Shown here in pieces: positions 1 to 7,090 of a stretch of 64,000 bases of DNA. The stretch covers positions 868,001 through 932,000 of the forward strand of contig CAYOLV010000001.1 in NCBI GenBank assembly GCA_964404895.1, written 5' to 3'. Source of the DNA: JBGSUZ01 sp964404895. GTDB taxonomy: Bacteria; Bacillota; Clostridia; Peptostreptococcales; Acidaminobacteraceae. The notes beneath the pieces were generated by a model. The model was not told where the DNA came from. It searched no databases and saw only the letters and a list, made by a program, of their open reading frames with translations. Every line of letters begins with the position of its first letter. Within the stretch, counting starts at the first letter, position 1. The position numbers were made by a program, and so were the translations under genes.

Positions 1-1
1 T

Positions 2-385
2 GTGTATGTTGTGGCGGTACAAAACGCAGCCCATAGGATCTATGAAGTCGCTTATAATGTGGATTTGGGAGAAACCTTTGAGCTGGATGTGCCGAGTGAC
101 ACAAAGCAAATTTACATGCTCTTTCCTGAATTTTCAACCGTTAAGGCAGTTACCAAAAGTAACAGTCAAGAAGCAAAAGAGTTTGCTGTCATAGATGGCA
201 GAGAAAACGTTGAAGATGGACATGAAGGTGGGGGTCTTAAATTTAGGACTTTCAAAATTGAGACCTTTGACGAAAATAAGTTAACCCTGAAGTTTGATAT
301 TTTATCGGAATTTGAAGTCAAGGAGATTGACGAGGAATCTGATGTTTATGGGCGTTATGAGGTTGTGTTGAAAAAGCATCAGTAA
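2..385 (+). CDS. Unknown protein, probably C-terminal part
   Basis: An open frame runs from the first bases of the window to a TAA at 383-385. The only start seen is a GTG at base 2 with no room for a ribosome binding site, so the gene probably begins upstream and is cut by the window edge. The product is acidic (many Glu and Asp) with alternating hydrophobic stretches that suggest beta strands; no signal peptide, membrane segment or catalytic motif is visible. I do not recognise the family. A perfect 11-bp inverted repeat follows at 422-448 and probably ends the transcript. Confidence 0.55.
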   Translation: MYVVAVQNAAHRIYEVAYNVDLGETFELDVPSDTKQIYMLFPEFSTVKAVTKSNSQEAKEFAVIDGRENVEDGHEGGGLKFRTFKIETFDENKLTLKFDILSEFEVKEIDEESDVYGRYEVVLKKHQ

Positions 386-421
386 CAATAAAGTTATTAT
401 AAAATTCTTAACAAAACCTCT

Positions 422-448
422 GAAGGCTTAAGCCTAACTTAAGCCTTC
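422..448 (+). terminator. Inverted repeat, probable terminator
   Basis: Perfect 11-bp arms (GAAGGCTTAAG / CTTAAGCCTTC) separated by 5 bases, followed by a weak T run. It lies 37 bases after the stop of the partial first gene. Confidence 0.5.
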
Positions 449-512
449 GTTTATGCCCCTTTAAGATTTCACTGATAAACTCAGGTTATTCAATCAACGA
501 AGGAGAATTAAA

Positions 513-830
513 ATGATTATTACAACAACGAACAACATTGAAGGCAGACCCGTCAAAGAATATTTAGGACTGGTCAACGGCGAAGTCATTAACGGGATCA
601 ACTTTATTAAAGACTTTGCAGCAGGCTTAACCAATTTCTTTGGTGGTCGAAGCGTCTCTTATGAAAATGAACTGATTGACGCTAGAACTCGGGCGATAGA
701 AGAAATGAAAGCTGCAGCCGCTAAAATGGGCGCAGATGCCGTTATAGGCGTTGACATAGATTTTGAAGTCCTTGGAGCTGACGGATCTATGCTTATGGTT
801 GTTGCCACTGGCACAGCCGTCAGATTATAA
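513..830 (+). CDS. YbjQ/UPF0145 family heavy-metal-binding-domain protein
   Basis: A 105-residue protein of the YbjQ (UPF0145) family, which is small, cytoplasmic and of unproven function; the heavy-metal-binding label is a domain name, not a demonstrated role. Family hallmarks are visible in order: an N-terminal stretch with EGRPVKEYLGLVNGEVI, a central GGRSVSYENEL motif, ARTRAIEEM, then GADAVIGVDIDFE and the terminal MVVATGTAV. Length matches the family. ATG is preceded by GAAGGAGAATTAAA. It stands alone between two terminators, so it is probably monocistronic. Confidence 0.9.
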   Translation: MIITTTNNIEGRPVKEYLGLVNGEVINGINFIKDFAAGLTNFFGGRSVSYENELIDARTRAIEEMKAAAAKMGADAVIGVDIDFEVLGADGSMLMVVATGTAVRL

Positions 831-838
831 AAAAAAGA

Positions 839-878
839 AACGACCGGCGCTTCCCCTTGCTGGTCGTTTTTTTTTTTT
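839..878 (+). terminator. Intrinsic terminator, probably bidirectional
   Basis: A GC-rich stem (AACGACC...GGTCGTT, with GC pairs inside) followed by about 12 T on the plus strand, with an A-rich run on the other side that would serve minus-strand transcripts. It ends the YbjQ-family gene. A second small hairpin (TCCCTC/GAGGGA) lies at 889-906, just past the minus-strand gene end. Confidence 0.85.
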
Positions 879-926
879 ATTTGTAAAGTCCCTCAAAACA
901 GAGGGAATCATTTGGAAGATTTGAGT

Positions 927-1841
927 CTATTTAAAACGAGCAATTTCCTTGTAAGCGTCTAAATCGGTATAGACTTCATCTTTAAGAGGGTTCTTCTTGT
1001 TTTTAATAACTCTACCGAAGTGAACCACAAAGACGGCAATATTTGAGACAAGTGCTAAACCGCTGACAACGAATAGGGCAGTAGTGTTATGTGAAGATTT
1101 GACAGCGAACATAGAGGTGTCAGCAAAGTATGGGAGTGTGAGAGAGAACATCGCCCATAAAGCTAAGGTTTGAGCTCTGTGTTGAAGCCATGCGCCCTTT
1201 TTGATAAGAAATGCAGGAATGGTACAAGAAAGCAATAACATTAAGCCTGAGTAGAATGAATGGTCAGGAATGCAGTTGTAAACGTAAGCAAAGTTCCATA
1301 AGTCATATGCAATGACCCAGAACCAAAGCTGATCTGGCCAGAGCATGTCTTTGTTTTTGTCTTTGCCAACGAATATGCCAAGCCACCCAGAAATGGTAAT
1401 AATATTGAGAATACCCGCAATACCGTTCATGATATTCCAAGGGCCGCCCTGAATGAAGAGTCCGTCTACAATGCCGTTATAGCCATAGCATTGAAAATCT
1501 CTAAAGACAGCTTCTGCAATGTTAAATGCTAAAATAAAGGCTGGGAAAATGAGCATCAGCTTATTTTTGTCCATTCCTTTAATGTAGCGAAGTGCCATAA
1601 AGCCAAGAACTCCAGCAATGGCAGAGTAACATTTAACCCATGGGAACCAGTAACCAACAGGGGTGCCAGGGCCTGCTGTAGTCGGCCAAACAAAGGCGGT
1701 TAAAGTGATGGGTACAATAATGTACATGAGAATGGAAAGTTTTTTGCTTCTTCTGGTAATTTCATTGACCAGCATTAAGCCCCCTAAAACAACCAAGCCC
1801 ATTAAGACTGAATACCAAGGCATTGCTTCAAATAAAAACAT
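927..1841 (-). CDS. Multi-pass membrane protein (possibly DUF5692 family)
   Basis: A 304-residue integral membrane protein with roughly eight to nine hydrophobic helices separated by short loops, beginning with MFLFEAMPWYSVLMGLVVLGG and ending in a basic and acidic cytoplasmic tail. Conserved-looking aromatic stretches (PVGYWFPWVKCYS, QLWFWVIAYDLWNFAYVYNC) suggest a defined family; I associate them tentatively with DUF5692, whose function is unknown. It has its own near-consensus promoter (TTGACA-17-TATATT) with a palindrome over the predicted transcription start, so it is probably switched by a repressor encoded elsewhere. No transport motif is recognised. Confidence 0.75.
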   Translation of the reverse strand: MFLFEAMPWYSVLMGLVVLGGLMLVNEITRRSKKLSILMYIIVPITLTAFVWPTTAGPGTPVGYWFPWVKCYSAIAGVLGFMALRYIKGMDKNKLMLIFPAFILAFNIAEAVFRDFQCYGYNGIVDGLFIQGGPWNIMNGIAGILNIITISGWLGIFVGKDKNKDMLWPDQLWFWVIAYDLWNFAYVYNCIPDHSFYSGLMLLLSCTIPAFLIKKGAWLQHRAQTLALWAMFSLTLPYFADTSMFAVKSSHNTTALFVVSGLALVSNIAVFVVHFGRVIKNKKNPLKDEVYTDLDAYKEIARFK

Positions 1842-1905
1842 GTGTATACCTCATTTTCTTTAAATTTGATTCCCTTCGTTCGAAAATAAAAGAATATTCT
1901 AAAAA

Positions 1906-1927
1906 ACATAACGAACGTTCGGAATGT
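1906..1927. promoter_or_regulatory. Palindromic operator (TetR-like)
   Basis: Core CGAACGTTCG (1912-1921) is a perfect palindrome and the outer ACAT (1906-1909) and ATGT (1924-1927) continue the symmetry. It begins just downstream of the -10 of the minus-strand promoter and covers the predicted start point, a typical repressor position. A related half (TTCGTTCGAA) lies at 1876-1885. The GAACGTTC form is typical of TetR-family operators; no tetR gene is in the window. Confidence 0.65.
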
Positions 1928-1933
1928 AAATTT

Positions 1934-1962
1934 AATATACTGCTGTGTCTATAAATTGTCAA
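1934..1962 (-). promoter_or_regulatory. SigmaA-type promoter for the 927-1841 membrane protein
   Basis: On the minus strand, -35 TTGACA (1962-1957), 17-base spacer, -10 TATATT (1939-1934). It is near consensus and drives the membrane protein gene after a leader of about 85 bases. Confidence 0.75.
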
Positions 1963-2016
1963 GGCAGAGGGTGTATAATATTTACAGAATAAATCAAAAT
2001 AGGTGGGGGATTTCAC

Positions 2017-2445
2017 ATGATCAGACAGATGGTTTTAGAAGATTATGAAGCAGTTTATCAGCTTTGGACAAATACCAAAGGCATGGGAATGAGAAGCTTA
2101 GACGATTCACAAGAGGGCATTGCCAAGTTTCTAAAAAGAAACCCAGAGACCAACTTTGTTGCAATAAAAGACGACCATATTGTCGGCGTAATTCTAAGCG
2201 GACACGACGGTCGTCGAGGATATATTTATCACATGGCAGTCAAGGAAGAAATGAGGGGTCAAGGCTTCGGCAAAAACTTATTAGACAAAGCCTTAGAAGG
2301 CCTACAAAATGAGGGAATTCATAAAGCTGCCCTGGTGGTTTTTGAAACCAATGGCATTGGTAACCACTTCTGGGAAAAGCACGGTTTTAGCAGTCGAAAA
2401 GACCTAATCTACAGAAATAAAAGCCTAAATGACAGCAATCTATAA
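2017..2445 (+). CDS. GNAT-family N-acetyltransferase
   Basis: A 142-residue GNAT acetyltransferase, which transfers acetyl from acetyl-CoA to an amine; the substrate is unknown. The protein opens with IRQMVLEDYEAVYQLW, has the beta4 segment YIYHMAVKEEMRGQGFGKNLLDKAL carrying the CoA-binding Q/R-x-x-G-x-G/A signature (RGQGFG), and ends with the usual ENGIGNHFWEKHGF-type motif. Start ATG follows GGTGGGGGATTTCAC. Its end overlaps the end of the convergent AraC gene by 6 bases. A TATAAT at 1974-1979 could be its -10, but no good -35 is seen. Confidence 0.9.
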   Translation: MIRQMVLEDYEAVYQLWTNTKGMGMRSLDDSQEGIAKFLKRNPETNFVAIKDDHIVGVILSGHDGRRGYIYHMAVKEEMRGQGFGKNLLDKALEGLQNEGIHKAALVVFETNGIGNHFWEKHGFSSRKDLIYRNKSLNDSNL

Positions 2446-3330
2446 AGGGCTTATAGGATAATACAAGTCACATTCGCAGTAGTCATCTTTACAGCGTGAA
2501 CGGTCTATGCGTTCAAATCTAAAGGATTGTTTCAAGTTGAATTCCACTGTAGGCATCCAAATTTGGTAAACATGCTCCCAAATATCGGCTAAGGTTCTTG
2601 AAGAAATTTCTTCTGGGCGATGGGCACCGATATAAGTAAACACGCCATATTTATGAGCGGGTATGTGCTTGATGTTCATATCTGAGGGCACAATGCTATT
2701 TGTATTTACCTGTGTAGAAGGCATATAGAGGGTATAGTTATTTTCTGTCGCCAATAGGGTCGTGTAGCCTATATAGATATCGTTTTCCACGGGGTCTAAA
2801 ATTCTAGGCAAGTGGTATTTGGCAAAATCTGTGCCGTAGTGATTGGCAATTTGAATTTCCAGATTGGCTTTGACATCGACTTGATATTCTAGACCTGCTA
2901 TAGAAAAAGCGGGCAACACAGTGGTTGCTTTAAAATAGACAAGACCTTCTCCTGCTTGGGTCAAGAAGTCAAGGTTGAACTGATCCAGTATTTCAAGAGG
3001 ATAGGGGTGACGACGCCATTTTGATGGACTTACACCATATTCTTCTTTAAAAGCGCGCGTATAGGTGCGCTCACAGCCAAATCCATACTTCTCTGCGACA
3101 AAGTCCATATTATTTTTATTTTGAATTAAGTCCGTTAGAGAAAGGGCAAGGCGTCGGCGTCTCACATACTCCATAAGTCCCGTATGGGTGATCCCTTTCC
3201 AAAGGCGCAGCAAATGAAACTTTGACAAGTTGACATGGGCTGAAATAGCGTCTAGGGTCAAGGTCTGAAAAAGATTTTCTTCGATATAAGTGCTCGTTTT
3301 TTTAGTAATGGTGAACAAATAATGATCCAT
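2440..3330 (-). CDS. AraC-family regulator with GyrI-like effector domain
   Basis: A transcription regulator of about 296 residues. Residues about 1-105 hold two helix-turn-helix units of the AraC/XylS type (LDAISAHVNLSKFHLLRLWKG and the GFGCERTYTRAFKEEYGVSPSKWR signature). The rest is a GyrI-like/SOUL-type effector-binding domain, ending in a Cys-rich tail (RCKDDYCECDLYYPI). This layout is shared by regulators that sense small hydrophobic or cationic ligands. ATG at 3330 is preferred over the TTG at 3348 because GGAG lies 9 bases ahead of it. Targets are not evident from the neighbours. Confidence 0.88.
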   Translation of the reverse strand: MDHYLFTITKKTSTYIEENLFQTLTLDAISAHVNLSKFHLLRLWKGITHTGLMEYVRRRRLALSLTDLIQNKNNMDFVAEKYGFGCERTYTRAFKEEYGVSPSKWRRHPYPLEILDQFNLDFLTQAGEGLVYFKATTVLPAFSIAGLEYQVDVKANLEIQIANHYGTDFAKYHLPRILDPVENDIYIGYTTLLATENNYTLYMPSTQVNTNSIVPSDMNIKHIPAHKYGVFTYIGAHRPEEISSRTLADIWEHVYQIWMPTVEFNLKQSFRFERIDRSRCKDDYCECDLYYPISPL

Positions 3331-3417
3331 ATTTATTAACTCCAGCAATTTCTGTCCAGTTTTTAGAGATTTCAGTATATATAATATACCATATGGCTAG
3401 AAAATGAGGTGATAAAA

Positions 3418-4053
3418 ATGGATGAAAATGTTCAATTAGAAAGATTTGAGGCATTAGGGAAAGAAGTTGGAAGACGACATCGTATTTCAAAAATTCATTT
3501 AGCAGAGAACACAGACAATTGCAATCCGTTTGAACTTTACAACCGCCAAGTACTTGAGGCAGAAATAAATGGAAAACAAGGGTTCTTAAGAACCGCGCTG
3601 GAGCAGATTTTAAGTAAAATTGATGTCTTTGAAAAACAAGCCCAAAATGAAGCGAAGTATGTTGCGGACATTGGCATTCATCTTTACGCTGCAGTTTCTT
3701 CTATAGGTGATGATTTATTCAAAGAAAGAGAAGCCAGGGCAAACACCTTTATGAAATATTTTATGTGTGGGTATTTTTCAGAAAATAAGCTGGATGCCGT
3801 CTATCTCAAAGAAATAGCATTATTCTTAAAATTGGAAGAATGGCGAGCTCATGCAGCACTTTACAGCAGTTTAGATCTTAACCAAATGACCCAGTGGCAG
3901 TGCGATTATTTTGAACAGACAAAAACAAGAATCCTTCATGAAATTCCAATTGTAGCCTACCGAAAAGAGTGGATCAGTGGAGTGGATGTACTCCACACAC
4001 CAGTTGTCACTGTAAAGCTGCAACCGAATTTTGCCCTTTTATTTGTTTCTTAA
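3418..4053 (+). CDS. Unknown cytoplasmic protein
   Basis: A 211-residue protein I do not recognise. It is mostly helical by composition, without signal peptide or membrane segment; the C-terminal part (VDVLHTPVVTVKLQPNFALLF) looks like beta strands. ATG at 3418 is chosen because GAGGTGAT lies just before it, although a GTG at 3409 would add three residues. A TATAAT at 3380-3385 is a possible -10. It is followed after 58 bases by the APH-like kinase gene and may be cotranscribed with it. Confidence 0.7.
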   Translation: MDENVQLERFEALGKEVGRRHRISKIHLAENTDNCNPFELYNRQVLEAEINGKQGFLRTALEQILSKIDVFEKQAQNEAKYVADIGIHLYAAVSSIGDDLFKEREARANTFMKYFMCGYFSENKLDAVYLKEIALFLKLEEWRAHAALYSSLDLNQMTQWQCDYFEQTKTRILHEIPIVAYRKEWISGVDVLHTPVVTVKLQPNFALLFVS

Positions 4054-4111
4054 ATAGGGACATATATAAACTTTAATTCATCTCTAAACCCAATCAGGAG
4101 GGAAGACATAA

Positions 4112-5113
4112 TTGCTAAAACTGAAATATCTATTTGATAATCAAGACCTTGCAACAATGATGCTTAAGAATTGGATCTATGATGAAGAATCAACTGAGTT
4201 ATTCAAGTACTTTAGAATTTCATCCAACGCAATTTACCCATTTAGATCATCTGGAAAGTTAATGTTTCTTCGGATGACACCTTGTGCTGAAAGTGTAAAG
4301 GAATTTCTCCAGTCAGAGTTGGAAACAATGGAGAGACTCAAGGCAGCTGGTTTTCCTGTACCAAGCATTATAAATTCTATTTCCGATGAAAAGATTGTGA
4401 TGCGGGATACACCTTGGGGAAAATATTTTGCCATCGTACTAGAAGGTGTTGGAAAAAACAGTCTTGAAAATACGGATTTAACACCTACGTTGTGTTATGA
4501 ATATGGGAAATTGCTATCAGATTTTCATCTTCTATCAATGAAGAGCGCTAGCGATCTTCTATTGAGGTCTACAGTGTTTGACATACTTCAAGAAATGACC
4601 CATAAACTTCAGAGTAACAGGGACCTTCCTAAAGAGGTATTAGAAGAAGCGAGAAGAATCTCTGAAGCGTTAAAAAAACTGGATAGGTCCGTTTCAAAAT
4701 ATGGTCTGATTCACTATGATTTTGAACTCGATAACATTATGTATGCCCCAGAGACTGGTCAAATGTATGTTATAGATTTTGATGATTCAATGTATGGCTA
4801 CTATGGACAAGATGTTGAACGGGCGATCAATAGCCTAGAGTCAGAAGTTTCATCTGAGGATTTTCTCGAATTTAAGACAAAATTTATTGAAGGATATACA
4901 GAAAAGGGTCTTTCAATTTCTGATTATCTTGAAAATGAAGAAACATACAAATCCTTCGCTAATTTATATTCATATATGAGAGTTAGAGAATCTTTGGAAG
5001 AGTCTTGGGATAATGAGCCTGAGTGGATGACTCATTTGCGAGATAGATTAAGTGCTAGAAATGAAAGTTATGAAAAAAGCTTAAAAAGAGAAGAAGAGTC
5101 AGTTGTTTCTTAA
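4112..5113 (+). CDS. APH/choline-kinase-like phosphotransferase
   Basis: A 333-residue protein with the aminoglycoside-phosphotransferase kinase fold. The catalytic loop IHYDFELDNIMY (about residues 200-211) has the Brenner-type H-x-D-x(4)-N pattern, and VIDFDD (about 218-223) supplies the metal-binding Asp. The N-lobe carries KLMFLRMTP and the SELETMERLKAAGFPVP region typical of this family. Homologues phosphorylate small molecules (homoserine, choline, aminoglycosides, spore sugars); the substrate here cannot be named. The start is TTG, supported by AGGAGGGAAG 5 to 15 bases upstream. A 16-bp terminator stem follows. Confidence 0.85.
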   Translation: MLKLKYLFDNQDLATMMLKNWIYDEESTELFKYFRISSNAIYPFRSSGKLMFLRMTPCAESVKEFLQSELETMERLKAAGFPVPSIINSISDEKIVMRDTPWGKYFAIVLEGVGKNSLENTDLTPTLCYEYGKLLSDFHLLSMKSASDLLLRSTVFDILQEMTHKLQSNRDLPKEVLEEARRISEALKKLDRSVSKYGLIHYDFELDNIMYAPETGQMYVIDFDDSMYGYYGQDVERAINSLESEVSSEDFLEFKTKFIEGYTEKGLSISDYLENEETYKSFANLYSYMRVRESLEESWDNEPEWMTHLRDRLSARNESYEKSLKREEESVVS

Positions 5114-5121
5114 ACTCACAA

Positions 5122-5168
5122 AAATCCCGCAGAGCCAGATCTTAAAAGATGGCTCTGCGGGATTTAAT
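5122..5168 (+). terminator. Strong bidirectional terminator
   Basis: A perfect 16-bp stem (5122-5137 with 5150-5165; AAATCCCGCAGAGCCA arm) with a 12-base loop between the convergent kinase and GerMN lipoprotein genes. It should terminate both. Confidence 0.85.
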
Positions 5169-5198
5169 TTTGGAATGATAGTTTGTTAAAGATCTAGG

Positions 5199-6257
5199 TT
5201 ACTGTGTAGCATCATAGATAGCCGGAATTCCTTCTCCTTCTTGAAACTCGTAATGCCCTGAGCTGTAAGGTTTACCTTCTATGGTTAATACCAGTTCTGG
5301 TGCTTGATTGTAGTAAGCGCCAAAGGTGTTGGCGATACTTTGGAGAATCATAGATTCATAACCTGAACCTGCGTTCATTTCAGTTTCAAAAGCACCTGTT
5401 AAGTCTAATAAGACTCGACCGTCTATGCCACGTGTCAGTGTGTTAATTTTGGTATTTTTTGAAAAGACAGCATTTAGGTTCCCACCTGGTGCTTGTTTGT
5501 AAGCCTCGGCAAGTATATCGGCTGTAACATCGTTTGTATGGAAGTTTAAATCTTTTGCGATAACTGTGTAGGTTTCAGTGTCTATGTCTGGGTAATAAAA
5601 CTGGACGGTTTGAGTTTGGAACACATTCTCAGAAATTTCTTTTAGAGAAGAACTGATTTCCATTTCTGCCATGGAAAAGACGGTCTTGACCAGCCCAATA
5701 TCTTTAACGTAATAGTCATTGGTGTTATTGGAAGCATTTTTTGGATCTTCCGTAATGACTTGAATGGCATCGTAAGAACCCATAGGAACGGAAACACGCA
5801 CATTGGTGCTGACAATGCTTCTGATTCTGCCATCGGCTAAAGTCCATCTTGTACCTACTTTAATGGGATCCATTAAGAGGACTTCAGGGTCAGCTGCTGC
5901 AACGTCTAAAAGATTTTCTCTGTAATAGGTCTCTTCTTGTGAAAAAATTCTGGTCAGAACGCCATTATTCAGTTCATAAATTTTGGTTGTGACCGTGCCA
6001 CCATTATCTACGCGTTGCTGAATTTTGTTGCCTTCAATGTACTCATTCCATACATCGTACCCTGCAAACTCATTGCCTACGCCTTCATAGACGTAATGGA
6101 CATTTTCTTTCATGGGGAAGTAGTCATTGACAGTTTGGGTAGCGGGTTGAGTAGGGGTGTTTCCGTCTGTATTTTTCTTCACGCACCCTTGCAGCAAAAG
6201 TGCCACTGATAATAAACATAATAAGAGTAGGGTAGGTTTTGCTGATATTTTTTTCAT
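5199..6257 (-). CDS. GerMN-domain lipoprotein
   Basis: About 352 residues. ATG at 6257 follows GAAAGGAGTG with good spacing and begins a lipoprotein signal peptide (MKKISAKPTLLLLCLLSVALLLQGC) with lipobox LLQGC, so the mature protein is lipid-anchored outside the membrane. The middle is a beta-rich domain (DYFPMKENVHYVYEG). Residues from about 235 form a GerMN (sporulation and spore germination) domain: YTVIAKDLNF, NTLTRGIDGRVLLDLTGAF and VLTIEGKPY. GerMN lipoproteins act at the envelope in spore formers. It is a single gene with its own terminator. Confidence 0.85.
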   Translation of the reverse strand: MKKISAKPTLLLLCLLSVALLLQGCVKKNTDGNTPTQPATQTVNDYFPMKENVHYVYEGVGNEFAGYDVWNEYIEGNKIQQRVDNGGTVTTKIYELNNGVLTRIFSQEETYYRENLLDVAAADPEVLLMDPIKVGTRWTLADGRIRSIVSTNVRVSVPMGSYDAIQVITEDPKNASNNTNDYYVKDIGLVKTVFSMAEMEISSSLKEISENVFQTQTVQFYYPDIDTETYTVIAKDLNFHTNDVTADILAEAYKQAPGGNLNAVFSKNTKINTLTRGIDGRVLLDLTGAFETEMNAGSGYESMILQSIANTFGAYYNQAPELVLTIEGKPYSSGHYEFQEGEGIPAIYDATQ

Positions 6258-6387
6258 TGTAAGTACACTCCTTTCAAACCTGTTCTTGTTTATTTTACCC
6301 AATTTGACAGGTGTCTACTCATTAAATGGATAATTTAATCTCTATGGGGAGACGGCCTGTGTTATGATATATTTTTGGAGGGATAAA

Positions 6388-6984
6388 ATGATGAAAAAAA
6401 ATATACGAACTTATTTAATATGGGGTCTGTTGATTTTTATAATTGGCATCCTGAGTTATTTACTCATAAAACCTGTAATGACAGAACAGACAGCCATTAC
6501 AGCCACTGGGGTCGTGGAGAAGATTCAGTCCATAGCTGAGATCAACACAGTAGAAATGTATTTTAACGAAATTATCGACTATAAAAACGCCAAAATGTTC
6601 AACCAATACGAAATACCTTTTACAGAAAAATCATTTATTTTTACGGTGAAAGCTAAAGTCAAAGCAGGTGTAGACTTAAGCGCACTGAGAAAAGAGGAGG
6701 TCAAAATTCAAGGCAAGTCGATAACGATAACTTTGCCCAAACCTCAAATCACGTCTAAAGAAATATTATCCTATAAAGCCTACGACGAAAAAGATGGCTT
6801 TTTCAATGAAGTTACCAATGAGGATACGCTGAAAGCACTGGATGAATTTACAAAGAGCTTGGATCAACAGGCAAAGGAAAATGGGATTGTTGAACAAGCA
6901 ATTATGAGAACCCAAAATACGTTGGAATCCTTGTTAAAATCTATGGGCTTTGAAATGGTAGAGATTCTGTGGGTAGATAAATAG
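6388..6984 (+). CDS. DUF4230-family membrane-anchored protein
   Basis: About 198 residues. One N-terminal transmembrane helix (YLIWGLLIFIIGILSYLLI) anchors an extracytoplasmic domain with the DUF4230 pattern: INTVEMYFNEIIDYKNAK, a VKAKVKAGVDLSALRKEEVKIQGKSITITLPKPQI block and a C-terminal helix that ends in a beta strand. The family has no known function. ATG at 6388 is chosen because GGAGG lies 6 bases ahead; the next codon is also ATG. Confidence 0.8.
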   Translation: MMKKNIRTYLIWGLLIFIIGILSYLLIKPVMTEQTAITATGVVEKIQSIAEINTVEMYFNEIIDYKNAKMFNQYEIPFTEKSFIFTVKAKVKAGVDLSALRKEEVKIQGKSITITLPKPQITSKEILSYKAYDEKDGFFNEVTNEDTLKALDEFTKSLDQQAKENGIVEQAIMRTQNTLESLLKSMGFEMVEILWVDK

Positions 6985-7090
6985 CATAGGATATAGGCTA
7001 GTCAACGCATAAAAAATATTATATAGTAATGAAATGGTATAACATAAAATTACTTTGGATATTGAATCGTTCAAATTTGAGGTGGCCCTA

